A stretch of 64,000 nucleotides of DNA, from the NCBI GenBank assembly GCA_910580225.1, contig CAJTXE010000014.1:1-64000 (forward strand), given 5' to 3'. Within the stretch, counting starts at the first letter, position 1. Each line of letters opens with the position of its first letter. Under the pieces are notes generated by a model. That model made no database searches. It saw only the letters and a list, made by a program, of their open reading frames with translations, and was not told where the DNA came from. Source of the stretch: an uncultured Acetatifactor sp. GTDB lineage: Bacteria; Bacillota; Clostridia; Lachnospirales; Lachnospiraceae. Both the position numbers and the translations under genes were made by a program. Shown here in pieces: positions 50,554-59,779 of the stretch.

Positions 50554-50961
50554 ATGGATATTCAGGGCAATGGGTACATTTCCATTGAGCAGCTGAAGGA
50601 TCAGTATCTGGGCAGAAAGATACCGGTTCGGAAAGCCACGGATGGCGGCGCCCCAAAGGGCTTATCCTTTCAGGATGTTTTACAGCAAAAGACAGTGGGG
50701 GAAAGCGGCAGTCTGAAATTTTCCAAGCATGCCATGGGAAGACTGGCGGACCGCAATATCGAGTTGAGTGACACACAGCTGGAAAGGCTGGAGTCCGGTA
50801 CGAGAAAAGCAGAGCAGAAAGGGATCAGAGATTCACTGGTGATCGTAGACCAGCTTGCTTTTATTGTAAACGTACCCAATCAGACAGTAGTCACTGCAAT
50901 GGACAGTACAGAAACAGAGGATAACATATTCACAAATATCAACGGGGCAGTTATCATATAA
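50554..50961 (+). CDS. Flagellar operon protein, TIGR02530-like
   Basis: 135 aa. It matches the small conserved protein found between flgD and flgE in Firmicutes: LKFSKHAMGRLADRNIELSD, then LVIVDQLAFIVNVPN, then TVVTAMD. Function not established. Cytosolic; no signal or membrane segment. ATG after AAGGAGTTTACAGG. flgD stop is 15 bp upstream. Confidence 0.88.
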   Translation: MDIQGNGYISIEQLKDQYLGRKIPVRKATDGGAPKGLSFQDVLQQKTVGESGSLKFSKHAMGRLADRNIELSDTQLERLESGTRKAEQKGIRDSLVIVDQLAFIVNVPNQTVVTAMDSTETEDNIFTNINGAVII

Positions 50962-51041
50962 CCGGACCCAGGGGGAGGTTATGGGTTCTCGAATGACAGA
51001 GAGAGCCCAGCCCCGTTCCAGATCAGGAGGAACAAATTACT

Positions 51042-52814
51042 ATGATGAGATCACTTTTTGCTGGTGTGTCTGGTCTTAAGACACATCAGACCAGAATGGA
51101 TGTTATAGGTCATAACATCGCAAACGTCAACACAGTTGCATACAAATCCAGTTCCATGACATTTGCGGCGCTGATGAGCCAGACCACTCAGAAGGCAAGC
51201 GGTGCCAATTCCAGTACGGGAACCGGAGGCATTAATCCCAGACAGATCGGTCTTGGTGTAAAGACCAGCGCAATCAATGTCAACATTACCGGACAGGGTG
51301 CCAGCCAGTCCACAGGCAACCCGTTTGATATCATGATCACAGGCGAGAATTTCTTCGTTGTCAATAACGGACAGGAGAATTACTTCACCAGAGACGGTTC
51401 TTTTTATGTGGACGGAGCAGGTAATCTGGCGATGACCAGTATCGGTTATAATGTTATGGGATGGCAGGTGGATCCGGAGACGGGAGGCATTAAGAAGGAT
51501 ACCGTATCTGCACTGCGCATTATGAATACCGCAAATATGAATTATCCGCCGGAAGCAACCACTTTGGGGTATATGTCCGGTATCATGGATAAGCTGGATA
51601 CGGATGTCACCAGTTCCAATGGTAAGGTTGTGAATTTCCAATTCTATGACTCGCTGGGTTATAGTTATACAGCCAAATTTGTCTTTAAGCAGTCCGATAC
51701 GGAAAATGATGCGAAGAATGTTTACAGTATGGAATTAGATAAAATTACCGATGCAGACGGCAAGGAAGTGGATCTGACATCTGTAACAGGAGAAAATGTT
51801 TTTGGCGGTACACAGACACAGCCACTGGCGGATAAGGTGAATTTTGGCGCTTCCTACAAGTGGGTAAACAATCAGCTGCAGGATGCAGACGGCAACATTG
51901 TAGCCGATTTGGCCAGTATTAAAGCGGGAAATCCGTATACAGATAATACTCAGACTCCCGCAAAAGAAATATCGGTTCAGGAACAGCTGGATAACATTGC
52001 GAAGGCATATAACAAGGAAGGCTCTACGGAGAATTTTTTAAATATGGTATATACCGCTGTGAAGGCTGACCCGGATGCAGAACCGCCTGTTGAAGAGAAA
52101 TCCTATACTATAAGAGACATTTTAACCAATTTTGATGATTCGTCGGATGCGGACAGACCAAAGATTGAGGCAATGGCAGATCCCGGAAATAGTTTTGAAG
52201 TTACCGGACGCCAGTTTACAGGTGTAACGGTTATCTATGACCCGTCAAACGGTAAATTCCAGAAGTTGGATGGCAGCGGCAGTACTACAGAAGTCACACT
52301 GAATCTGAAGGGAGCGGGTATCGGTAACGGCAATTTTGAAAATATTACCATTGACATGTCTGCGACTACCAATGTAGACAACAAGGGAACTTCCACCATC
52401 GGAGCGACCAACGGGGCGGACGATGAGTTCAGCACCGGTTCCGGACGCCGCAACGGTGCCATGATCGGACTTTCTGTACAGCAGAATGGTATGATTTATG
52501 CAAGCTATGACAATGGTATGACAAAGCTTCTGGGCCAGATTGCCACAGCGAAATTTGCGAATGCATCCGGACTTGAAAAGCTGGCAGACAATCTGTATTC
52601 CGCAACATTGAACTCAGGTGCTTTTGACGGTATCGGTGTGGACATTACTGCAGAGGGTGATTATATGTCCACTGGTCAGCTGGAGATGAGTAATGTAGAT
52701 CTGTCTTCAGAATTTACAGAGATGATCACGACTCAGCGTGGTTTCCAGGCGAACAGCCGTATTATAACCGTATCTGATACACTCCTGGAAGAATTAACTA
52801 ATCTGAAACGATAA
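51042..52814 (+). CDS. flgE: Flagellar hook protein FlgE
   Basis: 590 aa. N-terminal rod/hook motif (SLFAGVSGLKTHQTRMDVIG, HNIANVNTVAYKSS) and C-terminal helix (LSSEFTEMITTQRGFQANSR) are present. The middle is longer than in Bacillus (about 260-400), containing an extra domain (ISVQEQLDNIAKAYNK region). ATG after CAGGAGGAACAAATTACT. A strong hairpin and possible internal promoter follow at 52845-52873. Confidence 0.96.
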   Translation: MMRSLFAGVSGLKTHQTRMDVIGHNIANVNTVAYKSSSMTFAALMSQTTQKASGANSSTGTGGINPRQIGLGVKTSAINVNITGQGASQSTGNPFDIMITGENFFVVNNGQENYFTRDGSFYVDGAGNLAMTSIGYNVMGWQVDPETGGIKKDTVSALRIMNTANMNYPPEATTLGYMSGIMDKLDTDVTSSNGKVVNFQFYDSLGYSYTAKFVFKQSDTENDAKNVYSMELDKITDADGKEVDLTSVTGENVFGGTQTQPLADKVNFGASYKWVNNQLQDADGNIVADLASIKAGNPYTDNTQTPAKEISVQEQLDNIAKAYNKEGSTENFLNMVYTAVKADPDAEPPVEEKSYTIRDILTNFDDSSDADRPKIEAMADPGNSFEVTGRQFTGVTVIYDPSNGKFQKLDGSGSTTEVTLNLKGAGIGNGNFENITIDMSATTNVDNKGTSTIGATNGADDEFSTGSGRRNGAMIGLSVQQNGMIYASYDNGMTKLLGQIATAKFANASGLEKLADNLYSATLNSGAFDGIGVDITAEGDYMSTGQLEMSNVDLSSEFTEMITTQRGFQANSRIITVSDTLLEELTNLKR

Positions 52815-52844
52815 TTTATACTCGCATTATCAGGATGAATGTGC

Positions 52845-52873
52845 TATAATGGGGGGGCAGGGCTTTGCCCCCC
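52845..52873 (+). promoter_or_regulatory. Extended -10 element and GC-rich hairpin after flgE
   Basis: TGCTATAAT (TATAAT at 52845-52850, with an upstream TG) has only a weak -35 (TCGCAT, 17 bp upstream). Directly after it, GGGGGGCA (52852-52859) and TGCCCCCC (52866-52873) form a perfect 8-bp stem with a 6-nt loop, without a T run. It could trim the polar mRNA after flgE, start an internal transcript with a protected 5' end, or both. Confidence 0.4.
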
Positions 52874-52963
52874 ATATTCATTGGAAGAAAATTCCGGATA
52901 TGCTGCTCTTCTGTTCAGTGGTTGTAACAGGGCAGCGAGACGGCGGTGAGATGAGGCTTTGGT

Positions 52964-53149
52964 ATGATTGAAGTGACAAAATTGAATGGTGCGAAGATTC
53001 TGGTGAATCCACATTTGTTTGAGGTGGTGGAGGAGACGCCGGACACGGTAATCACACTCACCACAGGAAAAAAAATAATTATAAAAGAAAGTAGACAAGA
53101 GATAAAAAATCTTGTAAAATTATATAGAAAGGGTATTTTTGCGGAATAA
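52964..53149 (+). CDS. swrD: FlbD/SwrD family flagellar protein
   Basis: 61 aa. The family pattern is clear: MIEVTKLNGAKILVNPHLFE, then VVEETPDTVITLTTGKKIIIKE. In Bacillus SwrD (YlzI) increases flagellar torque, needed for swarming, and its gene likewise sits after flgE. GGCGGTGAGATGAGG upstream. motA follows 31 bp after the stop. Confidence 0.9.
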   Translation: MIEVTKLNGAKILVNPHLFEVVEETPDTVITLTTGKKIIIKESRQEIKNLVKLYRKGIFAE

Positions 53150-53179
53150 TCAAAAAAGCAAAAGAAGTGGGTGATTGTG

Positions 53180-53974
53180 GTGGATATTGCGTCTTTACTT
53201 GGTATTGTTTTATGTTTTGTGATGATGCTGTATGGTATCATAGTTGGTGCGGGTATTGAGAATCTGGTGAAAGAATATTGGAACTTGCCGTCAGCCGTCA
53301 TTACATTTGGTGGTGCCCTCGCCGCAACGCTGGCATCGTACAGTCTGGCAGATTACATAAACGGTCTGAAGAGTTTTGCACTGGTATTCAAGGCACCGGC
53401 CCTGAATACTGCCGAGATGATCCGCAAAATTATCGACCTTTCTAATGTAGCACGTAAGGAAGGACTTCTGTCCCTGGAGGAAGCCGCTGCGGATATGGAT
53501 GATGCATTTTTGAAGAAAGGTATTCTTTTGATGGTGGACGGCACAGATCCGGAGCTGGTGCGGGCCATCATGGAGACGGAGCTGGTGAGTATAGAAGGCA
53601 GACATAAGACCTGTATTGGTTTCTGGGATACGCTGGGTGCCATGGGACCTGCATGGGGTATGATCGGTACGTTGATTGGTCTGGTAGATATGTTGTATCA
53701 CATGGATAATGTGGCAACGCTTGGACCTGCTATGGCAGTGGCCTTGATTACGACATTTTATGGATCGGTTCTTGCCAATGCCATCTGTACTCCGGTATCC
53801 AATAAGCTGAAAGCTGATAATGGAGCAGAGATGATGCTGAAAGAGGTTATGATAGAAGGACTGCTTTCCATTCAGGCAGGGGAGAACCCCAGGGTTATTG
53901 AGGAGAAACTTAAGTCGTTCCTTTCTCCACAGGATAGAGAAGCAGCCGGAGGAGATGTAGGGGGTGAAGAATAA
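53180..53974 (+). CDS. motA: Flagellar stator protein MotA
   Basis: 264 aa from GTG 53180, chosen for GGGTGA 5-6 nt upstream (GTG 53171 and 53177 possible). Four membrane segments with the large cytoplasmic loop after TM2 that contacts FliG. The pore segments WGMIGTLIGLVDMLYHMDN and LGPAMAVALITTFYGSVLAN are typical. Forms the ion channel with MotB; ion type cannot be decided. Its position inside the fla operon is as in clostridia, unlike Bacillus. The same pore segment is echoed in the membrane regulator at 7658-8413. Confidence 0.96.
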   Translation: MDIASLLGIVLCFVMMLYGIIVGAGIENLVKEYWNLPSAVITFGGALAATLASYSLADYINGLKSFALVFKAPALNTAEMIRKIIDLSNVARKEGLLSLEEAAADMDDAFLKKGILLMVDGTDPELVRAIMETELVSIEGRHKTCIGFWDTLGAMGPAWGMIGTLIGLVDMLYHMDNVATLGPAMAVALITTFYGSVLANAICTPVSNKLKADNGAEMMLKEVMIEGLLSIQAGENPRVIEEKLKSFLSPQDREAAGGDVGGEE

Positions 53975-54798
53975 TGGCAAAGCGTAAGGAAGATGCGCCG
54001 CCGGCCGGTGCGCCGGCGTGGATGGCGACGTTCAGTGACTTGATGAACCTTCTGCTCTGCTTTTTCGTCATGCTGTTTGCCATGTCCAGTATTGAGGAGG
54101 CTAAGCTGCAGGAATTTGTAGCTTCCATGAATAATACTTTCAGTATATTTGATGGAGGCGCTTCGGCCATCGGAGACGGTATTCTGATCAGCAATGGCGT
54201 CAGTCAGCTGAACGAGCTGGATCAGTATATCAACAGTACGGGTAAGGTTGCGGACAGCGAGACGGACGGAGAAAATATGGAGGAATTTGAAAAGTCTCCC
54301 GAAGCTTTGGAAGAGATGCTTCAGGAACAGAAGTTGCAGGAAAATGAAGAACGCATGGAAGAAATAGAAGAAGCCCTTCGGGAGAATGAGATTGCCGATG
54401 AGGTGGAGATCAGCTTTACGGCCCAGTATGTAAAGCTGACTATGAACGGCGGCCTGCTGTTTGATTCGGGAAGCGCGCAGCTGAAAGAGGAAGCGCAGCA
54501 GATCATTGATAAAGTTGGGATGATACTGGAGCGTTACGGTGAAGGGACCATTGAGATAGAGGGCCATACCGACAATGTGCCCATTAACAGTGCCCAGTAT
54601 CCCAGCAATGAAGAATTGAGCAGTGCCAGAGCATTGTCTGTCTTTTATTATCTGTGTGATCACTCGTTCCTGGAACCGGTGAGAATTAAACATGCCGGGA
54701 TGGGGGAGAGAGTGCCTATCGCGGACAACTCTACACCGGAAGGCAGGAGCCGTAACCGCCGGGTTGAAATCTTAATCTATAATCCATCCGCACAATAA
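53974..54798 (+). CDS. motB: Flagellar stator protein MotB
   Basis: 274 aa. One membrane helix with the ion-carrying Asp22 (PAWMATFSDLMNLLLCFFVM). An extracellular Glu-rich coiled coil (about 95-140) follows, then an OmpA-like peptidoglycan-binding domain with IEGHTDNVPI and LSSARALSV, ending RSRNRRVEI. ATG overlaps the motA stop by one base, so the pair is coupled. GGGGGTGAAG upstream. Confidence 0.96.
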   Translation: MAKRKEDAPPAGAPAWMATFSDLMNLLLCFFVMLFAMSSIEEAKLQEFVASMNNTFSIFDGGASAIGDGILISNGVSQLNELDQYINSTGKVADSETDGENMEEFEKSPEALEEMLQEQKLQENEERMEEIEEALRENEIADEVEISFTAQYVKLTMNGGLLFDSGSAQLKEEAQQIIDKVGMILERYGEGTIEIEGHTDNVPINSAQYPSNEELSSARALSVFYYLCDHSFLEPVRIKHAGMGERVPIADNSTPEGRSRNRRVEILIYNPSAQ

Positions 54799-54827
54799 AG
54801 AGAGATGGAAGAAAGGGCTTGTTAGAA

Positions 54828-55367
54828 ATGAAAAAGAATTTACTGAGTGTGTTGATCCTGGTCCTGATGATCGTGAATATTGCATTGTCTGCAGTCATGA
54901 TGACCAATGTTATCAGCACGAACCAAAAGACCGCTGAACTGATGGACAGTATCGGTGCCGCAATGAATCTGGAACTGTATACTCCCGGTACCGGTCCCGA
55001 AGTATCTCTTGCCAATACGGACACCCATGTGATGAATCAGATGATGATTCCGCTGGCTTATTCCAAGGTGACCAATGAGGATGGCAGTACCAGCACGAGC
55101 GGTAAGCAGATTTATCTTATGTTTGACATTTCTCTGTTGATGGATAAAACACATGAAGATTATGCGGAATACTCGGGAACAATTGCTGACTATGACACTA
55201 TGATTCAGGATGCGATAGAGCGGGTGGTAAGCAATTATACCGAGGAGGAATGCAGGGCTTCCTTCACGGGGGATATCAGAAATGAGATGGTCACTGCGGT
55301 CCAGAACCTCTTCGAGTCCAAGTTTATATACGGAATTACTCTCAGTAATATAAAGTTCGGCGGCTGA
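54828..55367 (+). CDS. fliL: Flagellar basal body-associated protein FliL
   Basis: 179 aa from ATG 54828 (GAAAGGG about 10 nt upstream; TTG 54819 is too close to it). One N-terminal membrane helix (about 4-25), then the stomatin-like FliL domain. Conserved tail: VSNYTEEECR, then IRNEMVTAVQNLFESKFIYG. It stabilises the stator. 87 bp before fliM. Confidence 0.88.
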   Translation: MKKNLLSVLILVLMIVNIALSAVMMTNVISTNQKTAELMDSIGAAMNLELYTPGTGPEVSLANTDTHVMNQMMIPLAYSKVTNEDGSTSTSGKQIYLMFDISLLMDKTHEDYAEYSGTIADYDTMIQDAIERVVSNYTEEECRASFTGDIRNEMVTAVQNLFESKFIYGITLSNIKFGG

Positions 55368-55454
55368 CGGGCATGGCAGACATGGGTAAAGGGAAGTACA
55401 GTTAAGCAAAAAGCATGCGTCATGCAGAAAGCATGCGACAGGAGGTGAGCTTGT

Positions 55455-56435
55455 GTGGCCGAGATTCTTTCTCAGGCGGAGATTGATGCCCTGCTGAATG
55501 CGATGTCTTCAGGTGAGCTGGACGCTGACCAGATGCAGCAAAAGGACGAGAAGAAGGTCAGAAATTACGACTTCAGCCGCCCTACAAAATTTTCCAAAGA
55601 GCATTTGCGGACTCTGGAGATTATATTTGAACACTATGCCCGGTTGATTTCCACGAATCTTCCGGTGTATCTACGCAAAAATGTACAAGTGTCGGTGGTG
55701 GGTTCCGAAGCCATCACATTTAATGAATTTACCAATTCCTTATCCAGTCCTATTATTATGGGGATTGTTAATTTTGCGCCGCTGAACGGTTCAATTATCA
55801 TGGAATTGGGAATTAATCTCGGATATGCCATGCTGGACCGCATGCTGGGCGGAAGCGGTGAACCATTGGAGAAGGGCAGGGAGTTTTCCGAGATTGAGCA
55901 GATCATAATGGAAAAGATATTGGTGATGTTGACCCAGCTTCTGAGGGAGCCGTGGAAAAACGTGATTGATATAGCGCCTGTGTTGACTCGTCTGGAGACG
56001 AATTCACAGTTTGCGCAGGTCATAGCACCCAGCGATATGGTGGCAATTGTAACCCTGGAAATAAAAATCGGGGATGTAGAAGGTTTCATGAATATCTGTC
56101 TTCCGTTTTTTACTTTGGAAGATATCATGGATAAGCTGAATACAAAATACTGGTATTCTACCATGCAGGAGAACCATGATGAAAATTATGAGGCTTATAT
56201 CGAGTCCATGATACGCAAGGTGGATGTACCGATCAGGGCAGTGCTTGGCAAGAGTACGATTTCGGTTAATGATTTCCTGAATCTGCAGGTGGGGGATTGC
56301 ATCCGGTTGGATTCCGGTGTGGATCAGGATATGAATGTGTATGTTGGCAATATCAGGAAATTTACAGCATTGCCGGGTACGGAAAAAGACTCATATGCTG
56401 TCAGGATCACATCAGTTATTAGAGAGGAGGAGTAA
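55455..56435 (+). CDS. fliM: Flagellar motor switch protein FliM
   Basis: 326 aa. N-terminal CheY-P-binding motif LSQAEIDALL. The CheC-like middle domain has YDFSRPTKFSKEHLRTLE and GGSGEP. The C-terminal SpoA domain is about 255-325. GTG start (55455) after GGAGGTGAG. Binds CheY-P and sets the direction of rotation; partner of FliG and FliY. A short direct repeat (AAAGCATGCG twice) lies just before the ribosome site. Confidence 0.97.
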   Translation: MAEILSQAEIDALLNAMSSGELDADQMQQKDEKKVRNYDFSRPTKFSKEHLRTLEIIFEHYARLISTNLPVYLRKNVQVSVVGSEAITFNEFTNSLSSPIIMGIVNFAPLNGSIIMELGINLGYAMLDRMLGGSGEPLEKGREFSEIEQIIMEKILVMLTQLLREPWKNVIDIAPVLTRLETNSQFAQVIAPSDMVAIVTLEIKIGDVEGFMNICLPFFTLEDIMDKLNTKYWYSTMQENHDENYEAYIESMIRKVDVPIRAVLGKSTISVNDFLNLQVGDCIRLDSGVDQDMNVYVGNIRKFTALPGTEKDSYAVRITSVIREEE

Positions 56436-56438
56436 AAA

Positions 56439-57836
56439 ATGGACGGTGGGTTGTCCCAGGACGAAATAAACGCATTGCTTTCCGGTATGAATCTGGGTGA
56501 AGATGAAGAATCGGAAATGGTTGAAAATAATGAAGAAGTCAGGGAAGGGGCCGGGAATATCATCCAGGAGATGGCGGAAGCCCAGGAACTCCTTTCAGAT
56601 GTGGAGAAGGATGCTATCGGCGAGGTGGCCAATATCAGCATGGGCTCATCGGCGACTACACTGTATTCCCTTGTTAACAGGAAAGTAAACATCACCACAC
56701 CGGTAGTGGAATTCAGCACATGGGATAATTTGCTGACGCAGTATGAAAGACCCTGTGTATTTATACAGATCAAATATACTGTTGGATTAGACGGAACCAA
56801 TATATTGATTCTGAAAGAGCATGATGTAAAAGTCATAACCGATCTGATGATGGGCGGTGACGGAACCAATACGGATGGCGAGCTGGGTGAACTGCATTTG
56901 AGTGCAATCTCAGAGGCAATGAATCAGATGATGGGAGCATCAGCCACCTCGCTTTCTACCATGATGAGCAAGAAGATTGATATCAGTCCGCCGGAAGCTT
57001 CCCTGCTGGATCTGGCACAAGTGAAACATGGTGAGGAGGTTTCGCCTTTTCTTGGAGGTGTGTTTGTAAAAATTTCTTTCCGTATGCAGATTGACGATCT
57101 GGTGGATAGTTCCATCATGCAGCTTTATCCGGTAGATTTTGCACGCAGTGTAGTGGATACATTTGTGAATTCTCAGGGAGCAGCGCCTGCGGAAAGTTCT
57201 GCACCTGCAGCGGATTCGGGTGTGGGAACCGGTTCTCAGAAGGATATGTCTCAAGGTCAGATGGGAACGCCTGATATGAACCAGAACGGGGGAATGATGG
57301 GCGGTAGTCCGCAGATGGGGATGCCGCAGGGAATGCCGCCTCAAATGGATGCAGGTCAGATGGGAATGTATCCACAGATGGGAGCAGCACAGGGAATGAA
57401 CCCTCAGATGGGAATGTATCCACAGCCTGGAATGATGGGTGGTATGGCGCCTCAAATGGGAATGTATCCACAGATGGGAATGTATCCACAGCCTGGAATG
57501 ATGGGTGGTATGGCGCCTCAAATGGGAATGCCACAGCAGAATGTCAATGTACAGACGGCTCAGTTCCAGAGTTTCTCCAATGATGGAGGAGTGGTTCCGG
57601 GACAGGAAAATATCGGTCTGATTATGGATGTTCCGCTGAATGTCACTGTAGAACTTGGGCGAACGACCAAGTCGATTTCCGAAATTCTTGACTTTGCGCC
57701 AGGCACGATCATTGAGCTTGAAAGGATTGCGGGAGAACCTATAGATGTAATGGTCAACGGCAAACTTGTTGCAAAGGGAGAAGTAGTAGTAATTGAAGAA
57801 AGCTTCGGCGTAAGAGTAACCGAAATTATCAAGTAG
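56439..57836 (+). CDS. fliY: Flagellar motor switch phosphatase FliY (FliN domain)
   Basis: 465 aa. N-terminal LSQDEINALLSGM binds CheY-P. CheC-type phosphatase domain has both active sites intact: E62-N65 (GEVANISMG) and E159-N162 (SEAMNQMMG). The SpoA/FliN domain is at about 390-463. Between them lies a Met/Gly/Pro/Gln-rich linker (about 268-365) with two in-frame 22-residue tandem repeats (QMGMYPQPGMMGGMAP...). Removes phosphate from CheY at the switch. ATG after AGGAGGAG, 3 bp after fliM. Confidence 0.97.
   Translation: MDGGLSQDEINALLSGMNLGEDEESEMVENNEEVREGAGNIIQEMAEAQELLSDVEKDAIGEVANISMGSSATTLYSLVNRKVNITTPVVEFSTWDNLLTQYERPCVFIQIKYTVGLDGTNILILKEHDVKVITDLMMGGDGTNTDGELGELHLSAISEAMNQMMGASATSLSTMMSKKIDISPPEASLLDLAQVKHGEEVSPFLGGVFVKISFRMQIDDLVDSSIMQLYPVDFARSVVDTFVNSQGAAPAESSAPAADSGVGTGSQKDMSQGQMGTPDMNQNGGMMGGSPQMGMPQGMPPQMDAGQMGMYPQMGAAQGMNPQMGMYPQPGMMGGMAPQMGMYPQMGMYPQPGMMGGMAPQMGMPQQNVNVQTAQFQSFSNDGGVVPGQENIGLIMDVPLNVTVELGRTTKSISEILDFAPGTIIELERIAGEPIDVMVNGKLVAKGEVVVIEESFGVRVTEIIK
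57405..57536 (+). repeat. Two tandem 66-bp repeats in fliY
   Basis: Copies 57405-57470 and 57471-57536. The first 60 bp are identical, the last 6 differ. The 66-bp period equals 22 codons, so gain or loss keeps the reading frame. Shorter diverged ATGGGAATG-type units surround it (57300-57404). Confidence 0.9.
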
Positions 57837-57849
57837 GAGGAAATTTTAA

Positions 57850-58212
57850 ATGGCTAAGAATATTTTGGTATGTGATGATGCGGCATTCATGAGGATGATG
57901 ATCAAGAATACCCTGACCAAAGGTGGCTATAATATTGCCGGGGAGGCCGAGAATGGGGCGAAGGCTGTGGAGAAATACAAGGAGCTTTCTCCTGATTTGG
58001 TCTTGATGGACATCACCATGCCTGAAATGGATGGTATACAGGCTCTGAAAGAAATCAAGAAGCTTGATCCCAATGCGAAGGTTATCATGTGTTCTGCTAT
58101 GGGCCAGCAGGCGATGGTAGTGGAATCTATTCAGGCAGGGGCAAGAGATTTTATCGTGAAGCCCTTTCAGGAAGATCGTGTTCTTGAGGCAGTGAAGAAG
58201 GTTGTAGGCTGA
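57850..58212 (+). CDS. cheY: CheY-like response regulator
   Basis: 120 aa, a single receiver domain. Phosphate site: D9/D10 in VCDDAAF, D54 in VLMDITMPEMDG, Thr replaced by Ser in MCSAMG, Lys in IVKPF. CheY of the fla operon in Bacillus holds the same place after fliY. Carries the signal from CheA to FliM and is reset by FliY. ATG after AGGAGGAAATTTTA; the stop shares one base with the fliO start. Confidence 0.95.
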   Translation: MAKNILVCDDAAFMRMMIKNTLTKGGYNIAGEAENGAKAVEKYKELSPDLVLMDITMPEMDGIQALKEIKKLDPNAKVIMCSAMGQQAMVVESIQAGARDFIVKPFQEDRVLEAVKKVVG

Positions 58213-58670
58213 TGTTTCTGCTATCTGCCGGAGTGAAAGCAGCTGTTGCGACAGAAGCCGAGGTAGGCTTAATTGTTATAGCAGGGGCAGCGTCCGGGGC
58301 CGGAAGCTATGCGCAGTTTATTACTGTACTGCTGATTTTTGCAGCTGTGCTGGGCGTCACCGCATGGACTACCAAATGGATGGCAAATTATCAGAAGCAG
58401 CAGAGCGCAAATGAGAATATCGAAGTAATAGAGACTACTCGTATTGCGAATAATAAGTATATCCAGATTATACGGGCAGGTGAGAAGTATATGGTGATTG
58501 CTGTCTGTAAGGATACTGTCACCATGTTGGGTGAGATTGAGGGAGAACATTTGAAGGAGGGGACTTCCACACATCACACCGGTTTCAGGGAGCTTCTTGA
58601 CAGAGCTGCGGCGAAAACGAAATCTGCCCGGGAAGAGTCAAAGGAAAATCAAATGCATGATGAAAAATAA
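58212..58670 (+). CDS. fliO: Flagellar export gate accessory protein FliO
   Basis: 152 aa. A hydrophobic N-terminus with one main membrane segment (about 36-55), then the small FliO domain (IEVIETTRIANNKYIQIIRA, then YMVIAVCKDTVTML). Weakly conserved family; position before fliP decides it. Helps FliP assembly. Overlaps cheY by 1 bp and fliP by 14 bp. Confidence 0.85.
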   Translation: MFLLSAGVKAAVATEAEVGLIVIAGAASGAGSYAQFITVLLIFAAVLGVTAWTTKWMANYQKQQSANENIEVIETTRIANNKYIQIIRAGEKYMVIAVCKDTVTMLGEIEGEHLKEGTSTHHTGFRELLDRAAAKTKSAREESKENQMHDEK

Positions 58671-59448
58671 GCTTATATTCAAGCGAATAGCGACTGCAAT
58701 ATGCCTACTCGTCATGGTGGGCATATTGTGCATTCTAAGTTCAATGAGGGTATCAGCCGGCAGTCTTCAGGATCCGGATAATGTCCTGAATATCACCATG
58801 GGCAATGGAAATGGGGAGATCAGCGGTTCACTGCGGATTCTGCTGACACTGACGTTGATCAGTATTGCTCCGACCCTCCTTATCATGATGACCTCCTTCA
58901 CGCGAATTATCATTGTTCTGCACTTTACACGTGCAGCTTTGAATACGCAGACTGCGCCGCCCAATCAGGTGCTGGTGGGGCTGGCCCTGATTCTTACCTT
59001 TTTTATAATGGAGCCAACGATTACCCAGATTAATGAACAGGCTTATCAGCCTTATGAGGCAGGGGAGATCAGCTTGGATGAGGCGTTGGAAAAAGGAGTA
59101 GTTCCACTGCGGACATTTATGTATGACCATACACAACTGAAAGATGTGGAGTTGTTTATGGATATTTCCGGTCAAACATGGGATGGGGTAACTCTGGAGG
59201 ATATTCCTCTGTCCGTTTTGATGCCGAGTTTTATGCTCAGTGAGCTGACAATGGCTTTTTGGATTGGCTTTGCGATTTATGTCCCTTTTATTGTTATTGA
59301 TATGGTGGTGGCTTCGACACTGATGAGTATGGGTATGATGATGCTGCCGCCAACTACGATTTCCATGCCTTTTAAGATTCTGTTGTTTGTACTGGCAGAT
59401 GGGTGGAATCTGATTATCGGGAAACTGGTGGAATCGTTTTACTGGTAG
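58657..59448 (+). CDS. fliP: Flagellar type III export gate protein FliP
   Basis: 263 aa from ATG 58657 (58660 possible), inside the end of fliO with AAAGGAAAATC upstream. Cleavable-type signal segment, then the strongly conserved core: MTSFTRIIIVLHFTRAALNT, then APPNQVLVGLALILTFFIM, then LMPSFMLSELTMAFWIGF. Five of these with FliQ and FliR form the export pore. Confidence 0.96.
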   Translation: MMKNKLIFKRIATAICLLVMVGILCILSSMRVSAGSLQDPDNVLNITMGNGNGEISGSLRILLTLTLISIAPTLLIMMTSFTRIIIVLHFTRAALNTQTAPPNQVLVGLALILTFFIMEPTITQINEQAYQPYEAGEISLDEALEKGVVPLRTFMYDHTQLKDVELFMDISGQTWDGVTLEDIPLSVLMPSFMLSELTMAFWIGFAIYVPFIVIDMVVASTLMSMGMMMLPPTTISMPFKILLFVLADGWNLIIGKLVESFYW

Positions 59449-59492
59449 CTGCCTGATTTCCATAGAGTTAACAGACAGGGAGGTAAGCTGAG

Positions 59493-59765
59493 ATGACAAT
59501 TGAAGTGGTAATGGATATTACGAGGGAAGCCCTGTTTTTGATTATCAAGGTATCTCTTCCGGTGCTGTTGGTGTCTCTGTGTATTGGTCTGATTGTCAGT
59601 ATCTTTCAGACAGTGACATCTATCCAGGAGCAGACACTCACTTTTGTGCCGAAGATTATCTGTGTCTTTCTTTCACTGGTATTGTTCGGTAATTGGATGA
59701 TGACCGCCATGGTGGAGTTTATGATTTCTCTGTGGTCTGATTTTGGGCTTTACATGAATCGATAA
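59493..59765 (+). CDS. fliQ: Flagellar type III export gate protein FliQ
   Basis: 90 aa, two membrane helices. Conserved VSLPVLLVSLCIGLIVSIFQ, then TSIQEQTLTFVPKI. ATG after AGGGAGGTAAGC. Between fliP and fliR. Confidence 0.96.
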   Translation: MTIEVVMDITREALFLIIKVSLPVLLVSLCIGLIVSIFQTVTSIQEQTLTFVPKIICVFLSLVLFGNWMMTAMVEFMISLWSDFGLYMNR

Positions 59766-59779
59766 GGGAGCCTGGGTGA

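Noticed and set aside
57300..57540. Short repeated units that might suggest a CRISPR-like or other array
   Set aside because: The units are in-frame codons of the fliY linker with no unique spacers; explained as protein repeats.
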